Assembly (NCBI GenBank): GCA_963575645.1
Contig: OY754465.1
Span: forward strand, 30,329,501-30,393,500
Direction of reading: 5' to 3'
From: Xanthostigma xanthostigma
Lineage: Eukaryota; Arthropoda; Insecta; Raphidioptera; Raphidiidae
Length of the DNA: 64,000 nt
The position numbers and the translations under genes are program-made. This document shows positions 13,741 to 26,743 of the stretch, in pieces (position 1 is the first letter of the stretch; each line of letters starts with the position of its first letter). Below the pieces are notes generated by a model. It was not told the origin of the DNA. It saw only the letters and a program-made list of their open reading frames with translations, and made no database searches.

Positions 13741-15560
13741 TAAGAAAATGCAAACTGCATATTAACCATTATTTTAACGCATACAAGCAGTTTTTACATG
13801 CTTTATGACAATTAGGGGCAAATGAATCCTTATAGGCAAAATTGCTTTATTTTATGAAGGTAAGTCTATTTACACTATAACATTCAGGTTTGGATCATTC
13901 TCTCATAAGAAAATGCAAACTGCATATTAACCATTATTTAAACGCAGACAAGCAGTTTTTACATGCTTCACGACAATTGCGTGCAAATGAGTCCTTATAG
14001 GCAAAATTGCTTTATTTTACAAAGGTAAGTCTATTTACACTATAACATTTAGGTTTGGATCATTCTCTCATAAGAAAATGCAAACTGCATATTAACCATT
14101 CTTTTAACGCTACAAGCAGTTTTTACATGCTTTATGACAATTAGGGGCAAATGAGTCCTTAAAGGCAAAATTGCTTTATTTCATGAAGGTAAGTCTATTT
14201 ACACTATAACATTCAGGTTTGGATCATTCTCTCATAAGAAAATGCAAACTGCATATTAACCATTATTTAAACGCAGACAAGCAGTTTTTACATGCTTCAC
14301 GACAATTGCGTGCAAATGAGTCCTTATAGGCAAAATTGCTTTATTTTACAAAAGTAAGTCTATTTACACTATAACATTCAGGTTTGGATCGTTCTCTCAT
14401 AAGAAAATGCAAACTGCATATTAACCATTATTTTAACTCATACAAGCAGTTTTTACATGCTTTATGACAATTAGGGGCAAATGAGTCCTTATAGGCAAAA
14501 TTGCTTTATTTCATGAAGGTAAGTCTATTTACACTTTAACATTCATGTTTGGATCATTCTCTCATAAGAAAATGCAAACTGCATATTAACCATTATTTAA
14601 ACGCAGACGAGCAGTTTTTACATGCTTTACGACAATTAGGTGCAAATGAGTCTTTATAGGCAAAATTGCTTTATTTTACAAAGTTAAGTCTATTTTCACT
14701 ATAACATTCAGGTTTGGATCATTCTCTCATAGGAAAATGCAAACTGCATTTTAACCATTATTTTAACGCTACAAGCAGTTTTTACATGCTTTATGACAAT
14801 TAGGTGCAAATGAGTCTTTATAGGCAAATTTGCTTTATTTCATGAAGGTAAGTCTATTTACACTATAACATTCAGGTTTGGATCATTCTCTCATAAGAAA
14901 ATGCAAACTGCATATTAACCATTATTTTAACGCAGACAAGCAGTTTTTACATGCTTCACGACAATTGCGTGCAAATGAGTCCTTATAGGCAAAATTGCTT
15001 TATTTTACAAAGGTAAGTCTATTTACACTATAATATTCAGGTTTGGATCATTCTCTCATAAGAAAATACAAACTGCATATTAACCATTATTTTAACGCTA
15101 CAAGCAGTTTTTACATGCTTTATGAAAATTAGGGGCAAATGAGTCCTTATAGGCCAAATCGCTTTATATCTTAAAGGTAAGTCTATTTAGACTATAACAT
15201 TCAGGTTTGGATCATTCTCTCATAAGAAAATGCAAACTGCATATTAACCATTATTTTAACGCAGACAAGCAGTTTTTACATGCTTCACGACAATTGCGTG
15301 CAAATGAGTCCTTATAGGCAAAATTGCTTTATTTTACACAGGTAAGTTTATTTACACTATAACATTCAGGTTTGGATTATTCTCTCATAAGAAAATGCAG
15401 ACTGCATATTAACCATTTTTTAAACGCAGACAAGCAGTTTTTACATGCTTTACGACAATTAGGTGCAAATGAGTCTTTATAGGCAAAATTGCTTTATTTC
15501 ATGAGGGTAAGTCTATTTACACTATAACATTCAGGTTTGGATCATTCTCTCATAAGAAAA
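13709..15560 (+). repeat. Array block paralogous to the transposon insertion site
   Basis: This stretch aligns with the array on both sides of the transposon at 43,953-45,861. Left of the insertion the offset is 29,514 bp (for example AATGAATCC at 13,821 and 43,335; the AAAAGTAAG at 14,350 and 43,864). Right of it the offset is 31,432 bp (ACACTTTAACATTCATG at 14,531 and 45,963). The difference, 1,918 bp, equals the 1,909-bp element plus a 9-bp target duplication. The matching empty site is at 14,430-14,438 and reads ATTTTAACT, one base different from ATTTTAACG. Confidence 0.9.
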
Positions 15561-17388
15561 TGCAAACTGCATATTAACCATTATTTTAACGCATACAAGC
15601 AGTTTTTACATGCTTTATGACAATTAGGGGCAAATGAGTCCTTATAGGCAAAATTGCTTTATTTCATGAAGGTAAGTCTATTTCCACTATAATATTCAGG
15701 TTTGGATTATTTTCTCATAAGAAAATGCAAACTGCATATAAACCATTATTTTAACGCAGACAAGCAGTTTTTACATGGTTTACGACAATTAGGTGCAAAT
15801 AAGTCCTTAAAGGCAAAATTGTTTTATTTTACAAAGGTAAGTCTACTTTCACTATAATATTCAGGTTTGGATCATTCTCTCATAAGAAAATGCAAACTGC
15901 ATTTAAAACATTATTTTAACGCAGACGAGCAGTTTTTACATGCTTTATGACAATTAGGGGCAAATGAGTCATTATAGGCAAAATTGCTTTATTTCATGAA
16001 GTTATAACTATATAAACTATTATATTCAGGTTTGGATCATTCTCTCATAAGAAAATGCAAACTGCATATTAACCATTATTTTAACGCAGACAAGCAGTTT
16101 TTACATGCTTTACGACAATTAGGTGCAAATGAGTCCTTATAGGCAAAATTGCTTTATTTTACAAAGGTAAGTTAACTTAAACTATAACACTCAGGTTTAG
16201 ATCATTCTCTCATAAGAAAATGCAAACTGCATATTACCCATTATTTAAACGCAGACAAGCAGTTTTTACATGCTTTACGACAATTAGGTGCAAATGAGTC
16301 TTTATAGGCAAAATTGCTTTATTTCATGAGGGTAAGTCTATTTACACTATAACATTCAGGTTTGGATCATTCTCTCATAAGAAAATGCAAACTGCATATT
16401 AACCATTATTTTAACGCATACAAGCAGTTTTTACATGCTTTTTAAAAATTAGGTGCAAATGAGTCTTTATAGGCAAAATTGCTTTATATCATGAGGGTAA
16501 GTCTATTTACACTATAACATTCAGGTTTGGATCATTCTCTCATAAGAAAATGCAAACTGCATATTAACCATTATTTTAACGCTGACAAGCAGTTTTTACA
16601 TGCTTTACGACAATTAAGTGCAAATGAGTCCTTATAGGCAAAATTGCTTTATTTTACAAAGGTAAGTCTATTTTCACTATAACATTCAGGTTTGGATCAT
16701 TCTCTCATAAGAAAATGCAAACTGCATATTAACCATTATTTTAACGCAGACAAGCAGTTTTTACATGCTTTTTGACAATTAGGTGCAAATGAGTCTTTAT
16801 AGGCAAAATTGCTTTATATCATGAGGGTAAGTCTATTTACACTATAACATTCAGGTTTGGATCATTCTCTCATAAGAAAATGCAAACTGCATATTAACCA
16901 TTATTTTAACGCTGACAAGCAGTTTTTACATGCTTTACGACAATTAAGTGCAAATGAGTCCTTATAGGCAAAATTGCTTTTTTTTCCAAAGGTAAGTCTA
17001 TTTTCACTATAACATTCAGGTTTGGATCATTCTCTCATAAGAAAATGCAAACTGCATATTAACCATTATTTTAACGCATACAAGCAGTTTTTACATGCCT
17101 TATGACAATTAGGGGCAAATGAGTCCTTATAGGCAAAATTGCTTTATTTCATGAAGGTAAGTCTATTTACACTATAACATTCAGGTTTGGATCATTCTCT
17201 CATAAGAAAATGCAAACTGCATATTAACCATTATTTAAACGCAGACAAGCAGTTTTTACATGCTTTACGACAATTAGGTGCAAATGAGTCCTTATAGGCA
17301 AAATTGCTTTATTTTACAAAGTTAAGTCTATTTTCACTATAACATACAGGTTTGGATCATTCTCTCATAAGAAAATGCAAACTGCATT
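15080..17388 (+). repeat. Tandem duplicated block R, copy 1 (14 monomers)
   Basis: Followed directly by its own copy at 17,389. Rare markers shared at offset 2,309 include ATGAAAATTAGGGG followed by GGCCAAATCGC (15,121 and 17,430) and CTATTTAGACTATAAC. Further in, the offset falls to 2,144 because copy 2 lacks one monomer. Markers at the new offset are GCTTTTTAAAAATTAGG (16,437 and 18,581) and an eight-T run before CCAAAGG (16,977 and 19,121). Confidence 0.9.
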
Positions 17389-19532
17389 TTAACCATTATT
17401 TTAACGCTACAAGCAGTTTTTACATGCTTTATGAAAATTAGGGGCAAATGAGTCCTTATAGGCCAAATCGCTTTATATCTTAAAGGTAAGTCTATTTAGA
17501 CTATAACATTCAGGTTTGGATCATTCTCTCATAAGAAAATGCAAACTGCATATTAACCATTATTTTAACGCAGACAAGCAGTTTTTACATGCTTCACGAC
17601 AATTGCGTGCAAATGAGTCCTTATAGGCAAAATTGCTTTATTTTACACAGGTAAGTTTATTTACACTATAACATTCAGGTTTGGATTATTCTCTCATAAG
17701 AAAATGCAGACTGCATATTAACCATTTTTTAAACGCAGACAAGCAGTTTTTACATGCTTTACGACAATTAGGTGCAAATGAGTCTTTATAGGCAAAATTG
17801 CTTTATTTCATGAGGGTAAGTCTATTTACACTATAACATTCAGGTTTGGATCATTCTCTCATAAGAAAATGCAAACTGCATATTAACCATTATTTTAACG
17901 CATACAAGCAGTTTTTACATGCTTTATGACAATTAGGGGCAAATGAGTCCTTATAGGCAAAATTGCTTTATTTCATGAAGGTAAGTCTATTTCCACTATA
18001 ATATTCAGGTTTGGATTATTTTCTCATAAGAAAATGCAAACTGCATATAAACCATTATTTTAACGCAGACAAGCAGTTTTTACATGGTTTACGACAATTA
18101 GGTGCAAATAAGTCCTTAAAGGCAAAATTGTTTTATTTTACAAAGGTAAGTCTACTTTCACTATAATATTCAGGTTTGGATCATTCTCTCATAAGAAAAT
18201 GCAAACTGCATTTAAAACATTATTTTAACGCAGACGAGCAGTTTTTACATGCTTTATGACAATTAGGGGCAAATGAGTCATTATAGGCAAAATTGCTTTA
18301 TTTCATGAAGTTATAACTATATAAACTATTATATTCAGGTTTGGATCATTCTCTCATAAGAAAATGCAAACTGCATATTAACCATTATTTTAACGCAGAC
18401 AAGCAGTTTTTACATGCTTTACGACAATTAGGTGCAAATGAGTCCTTATAGGCAAAATTGCTTTATTTTACAAAGGTAAGTTAACTTAAACTATAACACT
18501 CAGGTTTAGATCATTCTCTCATAAGAAAATGCAAACTGCATATTACCCATTATTTAAACGCAGACAAGCAGTTTTTACATGCTTTTTAAAAATTAGGTGC
18601 AAATGAGTCTTTATAGGCAAAATTGCTTTATATCATGAGGGTAAGTCTATTTACACTATAACATTCAGGTTTGGATCATTCTCTCATAAGAAAATGCAAA
18701 CTGCATATTAACCATTATTTTAACGCTGACAAGCAGTTTTTACATGCTTTACGACAATTAAGTGCAAATGAGTCCTTATAGGCAAAATTGCTTTATTTTA
18801 CAAAGGTAAGTCTATTTTCACTATAACATTCAGGTTTGGATCATTCTCTCATAAGAAAATGCAAACTGCATATTAACCATTATTTTAACGCAGACAAGCA
18901 GTTTTTACATGCTTTTTGACAATTAGGTGCAAATGAGTCTTTATAGGCAAAATTGCTTTATATCATGAGGGTAAGTCTATTTACACTATAACATTCAGGT
19001 TTGGATCATTCTCTCATAAGAAAATGCAAACTGCATATTAACCATTATTTTAACGCTGACAAGCAGTTTTTACATGCTTTACGACAATTAAGTGCAAATG
19101 AGTCCTTATAGGCAAAATTGCTTTTTTTTCCAAAGGTAAGTCTATTTTCACTATAACATTCAGGTTTGGATCATTCTCTCATAAGAAAATGCAAACTGCA
19201 TATTAACCATTATTTTAACGCATACAAGCAGTTTTTACATGCCTTATGACAATTAGGGGCAAATGAGTCCTTATAGGCAAAATTGCTTTATTTCATGAAG
19301 GTAAGTCTATTTACACTATAACATTCAGGTTTGGATCATTCTCTCATAAGAAAATGCAAACTGCATATTAACCATTATTTAAACGCAGACAAGCAGTTTT
19401 TACATGCTTTACGACAATTAGGTGCAAATGAGTCCTTATAGGCAAAATTGCTTTATTTTACAAAGTTAAGTCTATTTTCACTATAACATACAGGTTTGGA
19501 TCATTCTCTCATAAGAAAATGCAAACTGCATT
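17389..19532 (+). repeat. Tandem duplicated block R, copy 2 (13 monomers)
   Basis: Second copy of 15,080-17,388. One 165-bp monomer is missing near 18,540-18,590: the unit carrying TATTACCCATTATTTAAACG is joined directly to the GCTTTTTAAAAATT end of the following unit. This is the in-register hybrid expected from unequal exchange between neighbouring monomers. Similarity to the start of copy 1 continues for about 40 bp past the end given here, so the junction lies in a stretch common to both. Confidence 0.9.
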
Positions 19533-22290
19533 TTAACCATTATTTTAACGCTACAAGCAGTTTTTACATGCTTTATGACAATTAGGGGCAAATGAGTCCA
19601 TATAGGCAAAATTGCTTTATTTCATGAAGGTAAGTCTATTTACACTATAACATTCAGGTTTGGATCATTCTCTCATAAGAAAATGCAAACTGCATATTAA
19701 CCATTATTTAAACGCAGACAAGCAGTTTTTACATGCTTTACGACAATTAGGTGCAAATGAGTCCTTATAGGCAAAATTGCTTTATTTTACAAAGTTAAGT
19801 CTATTTTCACTATAACATTCAGGTTTGGATCATTCTCTCATAAGAAAATGCAAACTGCATTTTAACCATTATTTTAACGCTACAAGCAGTTTTTACATGC
19901 TTTATGACAATTAGGGGCAAATGAGTCCTTATAGGCAAAATTGCTTTATTTCATGAAGGTAAGTCTATTTACACTATAACATTCAGGTTTGGATCATTCT
20001 CTCATAAGAAAATGCAAACTGCATATTAACCATTATTTTAACGCAGACAAGCAGTTTTTACATGCTTCACGACAATTGTGTGCAAATGAGTCCTTATAGG
20101 CAAAATTGCTTTATTTTACAAAGGTAAGTTTATTTACACTATAACATTCATGTTTGGATCATTCTCTCATAAGAAAATGCAAACTGCATATTAACCGTTA
20201 TTTAAACGCAGACAAGCAGTTTTATCATGCTTTACGACAATTAGGTGCAAATGAGTCTTTATAGGCAAAATTGTTTTATTTTACAAAGGTAAGTCTACTT
20301 TCACTATAACATTCAGGTTTGGATCATTCTCTCATAAGAAAATGCAAACTGCATTTTAAACATTATTTTAACGCAGACGAGCAGTTTTTACATGCTTTAT
20401 GACAATTAGGGGCAAATGAGTCATTATAGGCAAAATTGCTTTATTTCATGAAGTTATAACTATTTACACTATTATATTCAGGTTTGGATCATTCTCTCAT
20501 AAGAAAATGCAAACTGCATATTAACCATTATTTTAACGCATACAAGCAGTTTTTACATGCTTTATGACAATTAGGGGCAAATGAGTCCTTATAGGCAAAA
20601 TTGCTTTATTTCATGAAGGTAAGTCTATTTACACTATAACATTCATGTTTGGATCATTCTCTCATAAGAAAATGCAAACTGCATATTAACCATTATTTAA
20701 ACGCAGACAAGCAGTTTTTACATGCTTTACGACAATTAGGTGCAAATGAGTCTTTATAGGCAAAATTGCTTTATTTCATGAGGGTAAGTCTATTTACACT
20801 ATAACATTCAGGTTTGGATCATTCTCTCATAAGAAAATGCAAACTGCATATAAACCATTATTTTAACGCAGACAAGCAGTTTTTACATGGTTTACGACAA
20901 TTAGGTGCAAATAAGTCCTTAAAGGCAAAATTGTTTTATTTTACAAAGGTAAGTCTACTTTCACTATAACATTCAGGTTTGGATCATTCTCTCATAAGAA
21001 AATGCAAACTGCATTTTAAACATTATTTTAACGCAGACGAGCAGTTTTTACATGCTTTATGACAATTAGGGGCAAATGAGTCATTATAGGCAAAATTGCT
21101 TTATTTCATGAAGTTATAACTATTTACACTATTATATTCAGGTTTGGATCATTCTCTCATAAGAAAATGCAAACTGCATATTAACCATTATTTTAACGCA
21201 GACAAGCAGTTTTTACATGCTTCACGACAATTAGGTGCAAATGAGTCCTTATAGGCAAAATTGCTTTATTTTACAAAGGTTAGTTTACTTAAACTATAAC
21301 ACTCAGGTTTAGACAATTCTCTCATAAGAAAATGCAAACTGCATATTAACCATTATTTTAACGCATACAAGCAGTTTTTACATGCTTTATGACAATTAGG
21401 GCCAAATGAGTCCTTATAGGCAAAATTGCTTTATTTCATGAAGGTTAGTCTATTTACACTGTAATATTCAGGTTTGGATCATTCTCTCATAAGAAAATGC
21501 AAACTGCATATTAACCATTATTTTAACGCTACAAGCAGTTTTTACATGCTTTCTGACAATTAGGGGCAAATGAGTCCTTATAGGCCAAATTGCTTTATAT
21601 CATAAAGGTAAGTCTATTTACACTATAACATTCAGGTTTGGATCATTCTCTCATAAGAAAATGCAAACTGCATATTAACCATTATTTTAACGCAGACAAG
21701 CAGTTTTTACATGCTTCACGACAATTGCGTGCAAATGAGTCCTTATAGGCAAAATTGCTTTATTTTACACAGGTAGATTCATTTACACTATAACATTCAG
21801 GTTTGGATCATTCTCTCATAACAAAAATGCAGACTGCATATTAACCATTTTTTTAACGCATACAAGCAGTTTTTACATGCTTTATGACAATTAGGGGCAA
21901 ATGAGTCTTAATAGGCAAAATTGCTTTATTTCATGAAGGTAAGTCTATTTACACTATAATATTCAGGTTTGGATTATTTTCTCATAAGAAAATGCAAACT
22001 GCATATTAACCATTATTTAAACGCAGACGAGCAGTTTTTACATGCTTTACGACATTTAGGTGCAAATGAGTCTTTATAGGCAAAATTGCTTTAATTTACA
22101 AAGTTAAGTCTATTTTCACTATAACATTCAGGTTTGGATCATTCTCTCATAAGAAAATGCAAACTGCATTTTAACCATTATTTTAACGCTACAAGCAGTT
22201 TTTACATGCTTTATGACAATTAGGTGCAAATGAGTCTTTATAGGCAAAATTGCTTTATTTCATGAAGGTAAGTCTATTTACACTATAACA

Positions 22291-25200
22291 TTCAGGTTTG
22301 GATCATTCTCTCATAAGAAAATGCAAACTGCATATTAACCATTATTTTAACGCAGACAAGCAGTTTTTACATGCTTCACGACAATTGCGTGCAAATGAGT
22401 CCTTATAGGCAAAATTGCTTTATTTTACAAAGGTAAGTCTATTTACACTATAATATTCAGGTTTGGATCATTCTCTCATAAGAAAATACAAACTGCATAT
22501 TAACCATTATTTTAACGCTACAAGCAGTTTTTACATGCTTTATGAAAATTAGGGGCAAATGAGTCCTTATAGGCCAAATCGCTTTATATCTTAAAGGTAA
22601 GTCTATTTAGACTATAACATTCAGGTTTGGATCATTCTCTCATAAGAAAATGCAAACTGCATATTAACCATTATTTTAACGCAGACAAGCAGTTTTTACA
22701 TGCTTCACGACAATTGCGTGCAAATGAGTCCTTATAGGCAAAATTGCTTTATTTTACACAGGTAAGTTTATTTACACTATAACATTCAGGTTTGGATTAT
22801 TCTCTCATAAGAAAATGCAGACTGCATATTAACCATTTTTTAAACGCAGACAAGCAGTTTTTACATGCTTTACGACAATTAGGTGCAAATGAGTCTTTAT
22901 AGGCAAAATTGCTTTATTTCATGAGGGTAAGTCTATTTACACTATAACATTCAGGTTTGGATCATTCTCTCATAAGAAAATGCAAACTGCATCTTTACTA
23001 TCATTTTCACGCAGACAAGCAGTTTTTACATGCTTCACGACAATTGCGTGCAAATGAGTCCTTATAGGCAAAATTGCTTTATTTTACAAAGGTTAGTTTA
23101 CTTAAACTATAACACTCAGGTTTAGACAATTCTCTCATAAGAAAATGCAAACTGCATATTAACCATTATTTTAACGCATACAAGCAGTTTTTACATGCTT
23201 TATGACAATTAGGGCCAAATGAGTCCTTATAGGCAAAATTGCTTTATTTCATGAAGGTAAGTCTATTTACACTGTAATATTCAGGTTTGGATCATTCTCT
23301 CATAAGAAAATGCAAACTGCATATTAACCATTATTTTAACGCTACAAGCAGTTTTTACATGCTTTCTGACAATTAGGGGCAAATGAGTCCTTATAGGCCA
23401 AATTGCTTTATATCATAAAGGTAAGTCTATTTACACTATAACATTCAGGTTTGGATCATTCTCTCATAAGAAAATGCAAACTGCATATTAACCATTATTT
23501 TAACGCAGACAAGCAGTTTTTACATGCTTCACGACAATTGCGTGCAAATGAGTCCTTATAGGCAAAATTGCTTTATTTTACACAGGTAAGTTCATTTACA
23601 TTATAACATTCAGGTTTGGATCATTCTCTCATAACAAAAATGCAGACTGCATATTAACCATTTTTTTAACGCATACAAGCAGTTTTTACATGCTTTATGA
23701 CAATTAGGGGCAAATGAGTCCTTATAGGCAAAATTGCTTTATTTCATGAAGTTATAACTATATAAACTATTATATTCAGGTTTGGATCATTCTCTCATAA
23801 GAAAATGCAAACTGCATATTAACCATTATTTTAACGCAGACAAGCAGTTTTTACATGCTTTACGACAATTAGGTGCAAATGAGTCTTTATAGGCAAAATT
23901 GCTTTATTTCATGAGGGTAAGTCTATTTACACTATAACATTCAGGTTTGGATCATTCTCTCATAAGAAAATGCAAACTGCATATTAACCATTATTTTAAC
24001 GCATACAAGCAGTTTTTACATGCTTTTTGACAATTAGGTGCAAATGAGTCCTTATAGGCAAAATTGCTTTATTTTACAAAGGTAAGTTAACTTAAAATAT
24101 AACACTCAGGTTTAGATCATTCTCTTATAAGAAAATGCAAACTGCATATTAACCATTATTTAAACGCAGACAAGCAGTTTTTACATGCTTTACGACAATT
24201 AGGTGCAAATGAGTCTTTATAGGCAAAATTGCTTTATTTCATGAGGGTAAGTCTATTTACACTATAACATTCAGGTTTGGATCATTCTCTCATAAGAAAA
24301 TGCAAACTGCATATTAACCATTATTTTAACGCATACAAGCAGTTTTTACATGCTTTTTGACAATTAGGTGCAAATGAGTCTTTATAGGCAAAATTGCTTT
24401 ATATCATGAGGGTAAGTCTATTTACACTATAACATTCAGGTTTGGATCATTCTCTCATAAGAAAATGCAAACTGCATATTAACTATTATTTTAACGCTGA
24501 CAAGCAGTTTTTACATGCTTTACGACAATTAAGTGCAAATGAGTCCTTATAGGCAAAATTGCTTTATTTTACAAAGGTAAGTCTATTTTCACTATAACAT
24601 TCAGGTTTGGATCATTCTCTCATAAGAAAATGCAAACTGCATATTAACCATTATTTTAACGCATACAAGCAGTTTTTACATGCTTTTTGACAATTAGGTG
24701 CAAATGAGTCTTTATAGGCAAAATTGCTTTATATCATGAGGGTAAGTCTATTTACACTATAACATTCAGGTTTGGATCATTCTCTCATAAGAAAATGCAA
24801 ACTGCATATTAACCATTATTTAAACGCAGACAAGCAGTTTTTACATGCTTTACGACAATTAGGTGCAAATGAGTCCTTTATAGGCAAAATTGCTTTATTT
24901 TACAAAGTTAAGTCTATTTTCACTATAACATTCAGGTTTGGATCATTCTCTCATAAGAAAATGCAAACTGCATATTAACCATTATTTTAACGCATACAAG
25001 CAGTTTTTACATGCTTTTTGACAATTAGGTGCAAATGAGTCTTTATAGGCAAAATTGCTTTATATCATGAGGGTAAGTCTATTTACACTATAACATTCAG
25101 GTTTGGATCATTCTCTCATAAGAAAATGCAAACTGCATATTAACCATTATTTTAACGCTGACAAGCAGTTTTTACATGCTTTACGACAATTAAGTGCAAA

Positions 25201-26743
25201 TGAGTCCTTATAGGCAAAATTGCTTTATTTTACAAAGGTAAGTCTATTTTCACTATAACATTCAGGTTTGGATCATTCTCTCATAAGAAAATGCAAACTG
25301 CATTTTAACCATTATTTTAACGCTACAAGCAGTTTTTACATGCTTTATGACAATTAGGTGCAAATGAGTCTTTATAGGCAAAATTGCTTTATTTCATGAA
25401 GGTAAGTCTATTTACACTATAACATTCAGGTTTGGATCATTCTCTCATAAGAAAATGCAAACTGCATATTAACCATTATTTTAACGCAGACAAGCAGTTT
25501 TTACATGCTTCACGACAATTGCGTGCAAATGAGTCCTTATAGGCAAAATTGCTTTATTTTACAAAGGTAAGTCTATTTACACTATAATATTCAGGTTTGG
25601 ATCATTCTCTCATAAGAAAATACAAACTGCATATTAACCATTATTTTAACGCTACAAGCAGTTTTTACATGCTTTATGAAAATTAGGGGCAAATGAGTCC
25701 TTATAGGCCAAATCGCTTTATATCTTAAAGGTAAGTCTATTTAGACTATAACATTCAGGTTTGGATCATTCTCTTATAAGAAAATGCAAACTGCATATTA
25801 ACCATTATTTTAACGCAGACAAGCAGTTTTTACATGCTTCACGACAATTGCGTGCAAATGAGTCCTTATAGGCAAAATTGCTTTATTTTACACAGGTAAG
25901 TTTATTTACACTATAACATTCAGGTTTGGATTATTCTCTTATAAGAAAATGCAGACTGCATATTAACCATTTTTTAAACGCAGACAAGCAGTTTTTACAT
26001 GCTTTACGACAATTAGGTGCAAATGAGTCTTTATAGGCAAAATTGCTTTATTTCATGAGGGTAAGTCTATTTACACTATAACATTCAGGTTTGGATCATT
26101 CTCTCATAAGAAAATGCAAACTGCATCTTTACTATCATTTTCACGCAGACAAGCAGTTTTTACATGCTTCACGACAATTGCGTGCAAATGAGTCCTTATA
26201 GGCAAAATTGCTTTATTTTACAAAGGTAAGTCTATTTACACTATAACATTCAGGTTTGGATCATTCTCTCATAAGAAAATGCAAACTGCATATTAACCAA
26301 TATTTTAACGCATACAAGCAGTTTTTACATGCTTTATGACAATTAGGGGCAAATGAGTCCTTATAGGCAAAATTGCTTTATTTCATGAAGGTAAGTCTAT
26401 TTACACTATAATATTCAGGTTTGGATTATTTTCTCATAAGAAAATGCAAACTGCATATAAACCATTATTTTAACGCAGGCAAGCAGTTTTTACATGGTTT
26501 ACGACAATTAGGTGCAAATAAGTCCTTAAAGGCAAAATTGTTTTATTTTACAAAGGTAAGTCTACTTTCACTATAACATTCAGGTTTGGATCATTCTCTC
26601 ATAAGAAAATGCAAACTGCATTTTAAACATTATTTTAACGCAGACGAGCAGTTTTTACATGCTTTATGACAATTAGGGGCAAATGAGTCATTATAGGCAA
26701 AATTGCTTTATTTCATGAAGTTATAACTATATAAACTATTATA
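22291..26743 (+). repeat. 27-monomer block S, copy 1 (4,453 bp)
   Basis: Copied in tandem at 26,744 with a constant offset of 4,453 bp (27 monomers minus two single-base deletions). Markers found at that offset include CTCATAACAAAAATGCAGAC (about 23,628 and 28,081), ACTTAAAATATAACACTC (about 24,090 and 28,543), GAGTCCTTTATAGGC (about 24,871 and 29,324) and ACGCAGGCAAGCAG (about 26,475 and 30,928). Only a few substitutions separate the copies, for example CTCTTATAAG here versus CTCTCATAAG. It is the longest nearly identical tandem duplication in the left part, so probably the most recent amplification there. Confidence 0.93.

Noticed and set aside
24772..24978. A 68-codon open frame crossing satellite monomers, with an identical frame at 29,225-29,431.
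   Set aside because: It is plain satellite sequence. The two are identical because they lie in the 4,453-bp duplicated block, and the frame is open only because a one-base insertion (GAGTCCTTTATAGG) shifts past the usual stop. No independent sign of coding.
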